Source: Eretmocerus hayati | Taxonomy: Eukaryota > Arthropoda > Insecta > Hymenoptera > Aphelinidae | Direction of reading: 5' to 3' | DNA: 64,000 bases | Assembly (NCBI GenBank): GCA_029851415.1 | Contig: CM056743.1 | Span: 67,796,186 to 67,860,185, forward strand | Shown here: one piece after another, positions 62,273 through 64,000 of the stretch | How positions within the stretch are numbered: position 1 is the stretch's first letter | Layout: the number at the start of each line of letters is the position of its first letter | Position numbers and translations under genes: made by a program | The notes under the pieces: model-generated | Databases searched by the model: none | The model's input: the letters and a program-made list of their open reading frames with translations, nothing else | Told to the model about the DNA's origin: nothing

Positions 62273-64000
62273 TCATAATAGAAATAATTTCAGTGAATTA
62301 CTGTTTTGGTCAAGGACACTCAGTATCACAATTTGTGACTAGTCAGGGCAAGAATTAATCATTATCCTGAGTACAAAATTTTGTAATAAGAGAGGGATAA
62401 GGGCTCACAGTTATATTTCATCAGTCGGGTGACAGGAGGTCACATATGGGAAAAATATTAATACAAAGTAGAGCCCAACCCATCACAGATTAAAATAGTG
62501 CTTCTCCTCCACATCAATCCTCTCAGGAGACTGTGTCAATAAGAAATCTTTCAAGGCCTCTTGAAATAACGATATATTCCTCAACTGCCGAAAGCCCGGA
62601 GGGAGGAAGTTCCTCAGATGAGCACATTGAACTCGGAATGATCTTCTTCCATACTCAAGTCTCATACTGGGGACTCTGAGTTCTCGCTCTTCTAGATCAC
62701 CACGTGCGGGGCGTTCGGATTGGTACCTGATAAACATCGCAGCTAGGTAGCCAGGTACTCCAAGATGCATGATCTTATGCATTGAGAGTGCTGCGAAGTA
62801 CATTCTCCGCGAATCAGTACGTAACCAACCCAGACGCTCCCTGAACGGGGTGATGTGCTCGTCTCTCCTAAGATCAAAAATATATCTCACACATGAATTG
62901 CTCAGTCGTACCCGTTGCCGCTGTTCGTCCGTGGCGTCGAGGTACTCGACCGTGCAATAATCTAAGTGCGGTTGAACCAAGGACTCGACTAGGCGAATTC
63001 GGAGGGGTCTGGTGATACACGCCCTAAAAAACCGCAAACCGTAGAGGGCTCTGTTGACTTTCTTAGTGAATCGATCAATGTACGGTTTCTACGTCAGTTC
63101 GCTATCAAGTGTAACACCTAGACTTACGACAAAGTCACTGAATAGGAAAAACACTCCGACTTTATATCTCAACCTCTGGCAAGTTCATGCAACGCAAGTC
63201 TTCAACGTTCCTCTCGGAACTGAAAAAGATTGCCTTGGTCTTCCCAGCGTTGAGGCGCAGGTCGGAATCCCTAGCCCAGTCAGCAACGAGTCGCCCTATA
63301 TCCGCTAGTCGAGCAATCCCCTGGTCGATGCTTTTTTTATCGACTTGTAGATAAATCTGGAGGTCATCCGCGTAAAATAAGTGGTTAACCGACTTTCCGC
63401 TCAGTAGCCTGGGCAAGTCATTCACATTCAGACTAAGGAGGAGAGGCCCGAGAACGGACCCCTGTGGGACACTCAGATTGGTTTCTAGCCAATCAGATTC
63501 ACCTGCTTTCGAAGTGATTTGTTGGGTGCGACCCTGTAAATACGATGTTATCCACAGGGTGACGATCTCGAGAAACCGAGATGCCGTAGCTTCCTCAGTA
63601 GCTTGGATGGTGGAATTGTGTCGAATGCTTTGCTAGAGTCGAACAGTAGGAGCAGAGTGATCTTCTCTCTGTCAATTCCTACTCTGATGTCGTCTGTCAA
63701 CTTCAGTAGTACCGTCTGGGTACTGTGATGTTGCTTGAAACCAGCCTGGAACGGATCGAATAATTTCTCAATTTTCAAATTCTCCGTGATTTGTTCGTGT
63801 GCGATTTCTTCCAGAACCTTGGAGAGGAAACACAGGAGCTCTATGGGACGGAAGTCCGAGACTGCTGATGGGGCTGCAGTATTCTTCAATGCAATCAGCT
63901 GTGCTTGCTTCCAAGCCTCAGGGAAAACGCTATGAAATAAAGAGGAATTGAAGATAGGTACAATGAGATCACCAATACTCGGAAGAGCTTTCGCGATTAC
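62131..64000 (-). mobile_element. Family A LINE, fourth copy, runs off the right edge
   Basis: The 3' tail is (GATA)n at 62131-62154 (a CTAT-type tail on the element strand). The 3' UTR carries the TATCACAATTTGTGACTAGTC motif at 62324-62344 and the inverse of CCTTGACCAAA. An (AT)n run at 62238-62270 lies within the UTR. The 5' part is outside the window. Confidence 0.85.
62483..64000 (-). pseudogene. Family A reverse transcriptase, frameshifted, partial
   Basis: From right to left it reads DFRPIELLCFLSKVLEE, FKQHHSTQTVLLKL, LLFDSSKAFDTI, then after frameshifts VNDLPRLL, FYADDLQIYLQV, RFFRACITRPLRIRL and the C-terminus ending KHYFNL at 62483. At least three lesions (near 63545, 63450 and 63100). 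It provides the intact C-terminal frame used to recognise the nonsense codon in the copy at 35.5 kb. Confidence 0.8.

Overview
The window is eukaryotic and almost certainly from an arthropod, probably an insect. R1-clade LINEs are present, several genes have a TATA box about 30 nt upstream of a TCAGT-type initiator, and short introns have standard GT/AG borders. No ordinary host housekeeping gene is visible. The whole window is accessory DNA made of mobile elements, many nested inside one another.

Region 1 (1-12.6 kb) is most of a Polinton/Maverick, a large virus-like self-synthesising transposon with all genes on the + strand. In order it carries protein-primed DNA polymerase B (5' end outside the window), a packaging ATPase, two small conserved unknowns, a chromodomain integrase, a penton-like protein, a basic Gly-rich virion protein, the double-jelly-roll major capsid protein, a possible DEDD-type nuclease, an adenain-like protease, and two orphan genes with their own promoters. 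The genes inside the window are open and undamaged. Region 2 (12.6-15.3 kb) holds simple repeats, a tRNA-derived sequence, hairpins and LINE tails.

Region 3 (15.3-33.5 kb) is an R1-clade LINE on the - strand, split by a 12,463-bp DNA transposon at 16262-28724. That transposon has two 1,146-bp inverted repeats and a 6-bp target duplication (TGGTTT). It carries two convergent spliced genes, an IS3EU-like integrase (+) and a Ser/Thr protein kinase (-). Both genes begin with a TDP-43 N-terminal-like first exon that ends in the same intron phase. This is the most unusual system in the window.

Region 4 (33.5-51.3 kb) is a chain of LINEs: family A copies at 33.5-36.1 and 46.6-51.3 kb, and a family B copy at 37-46.3 kb. 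The family B copy contains a hAT element, which contains a Tigger/pogo element, which contains a foldback MITE. Most junctions in the chain are short (CT)n tracts, which suggests microsatellite targeting. Region 5 (51.3-56.3 kb) is a PIF/Harbinger copy with an intact three-exon nuclease gene, next to a 3.1-kb near-palindromic foldback element. Region 6 (56.3-64 kb) has repeats, a - strand gene for an acidic protein with its own TATA/Inr promoter, a second 5'-truncated R1-clade copy and a fourth family A copy that runs off the right edge.

All family assignments come from reading motifs by eye. No database search was run.
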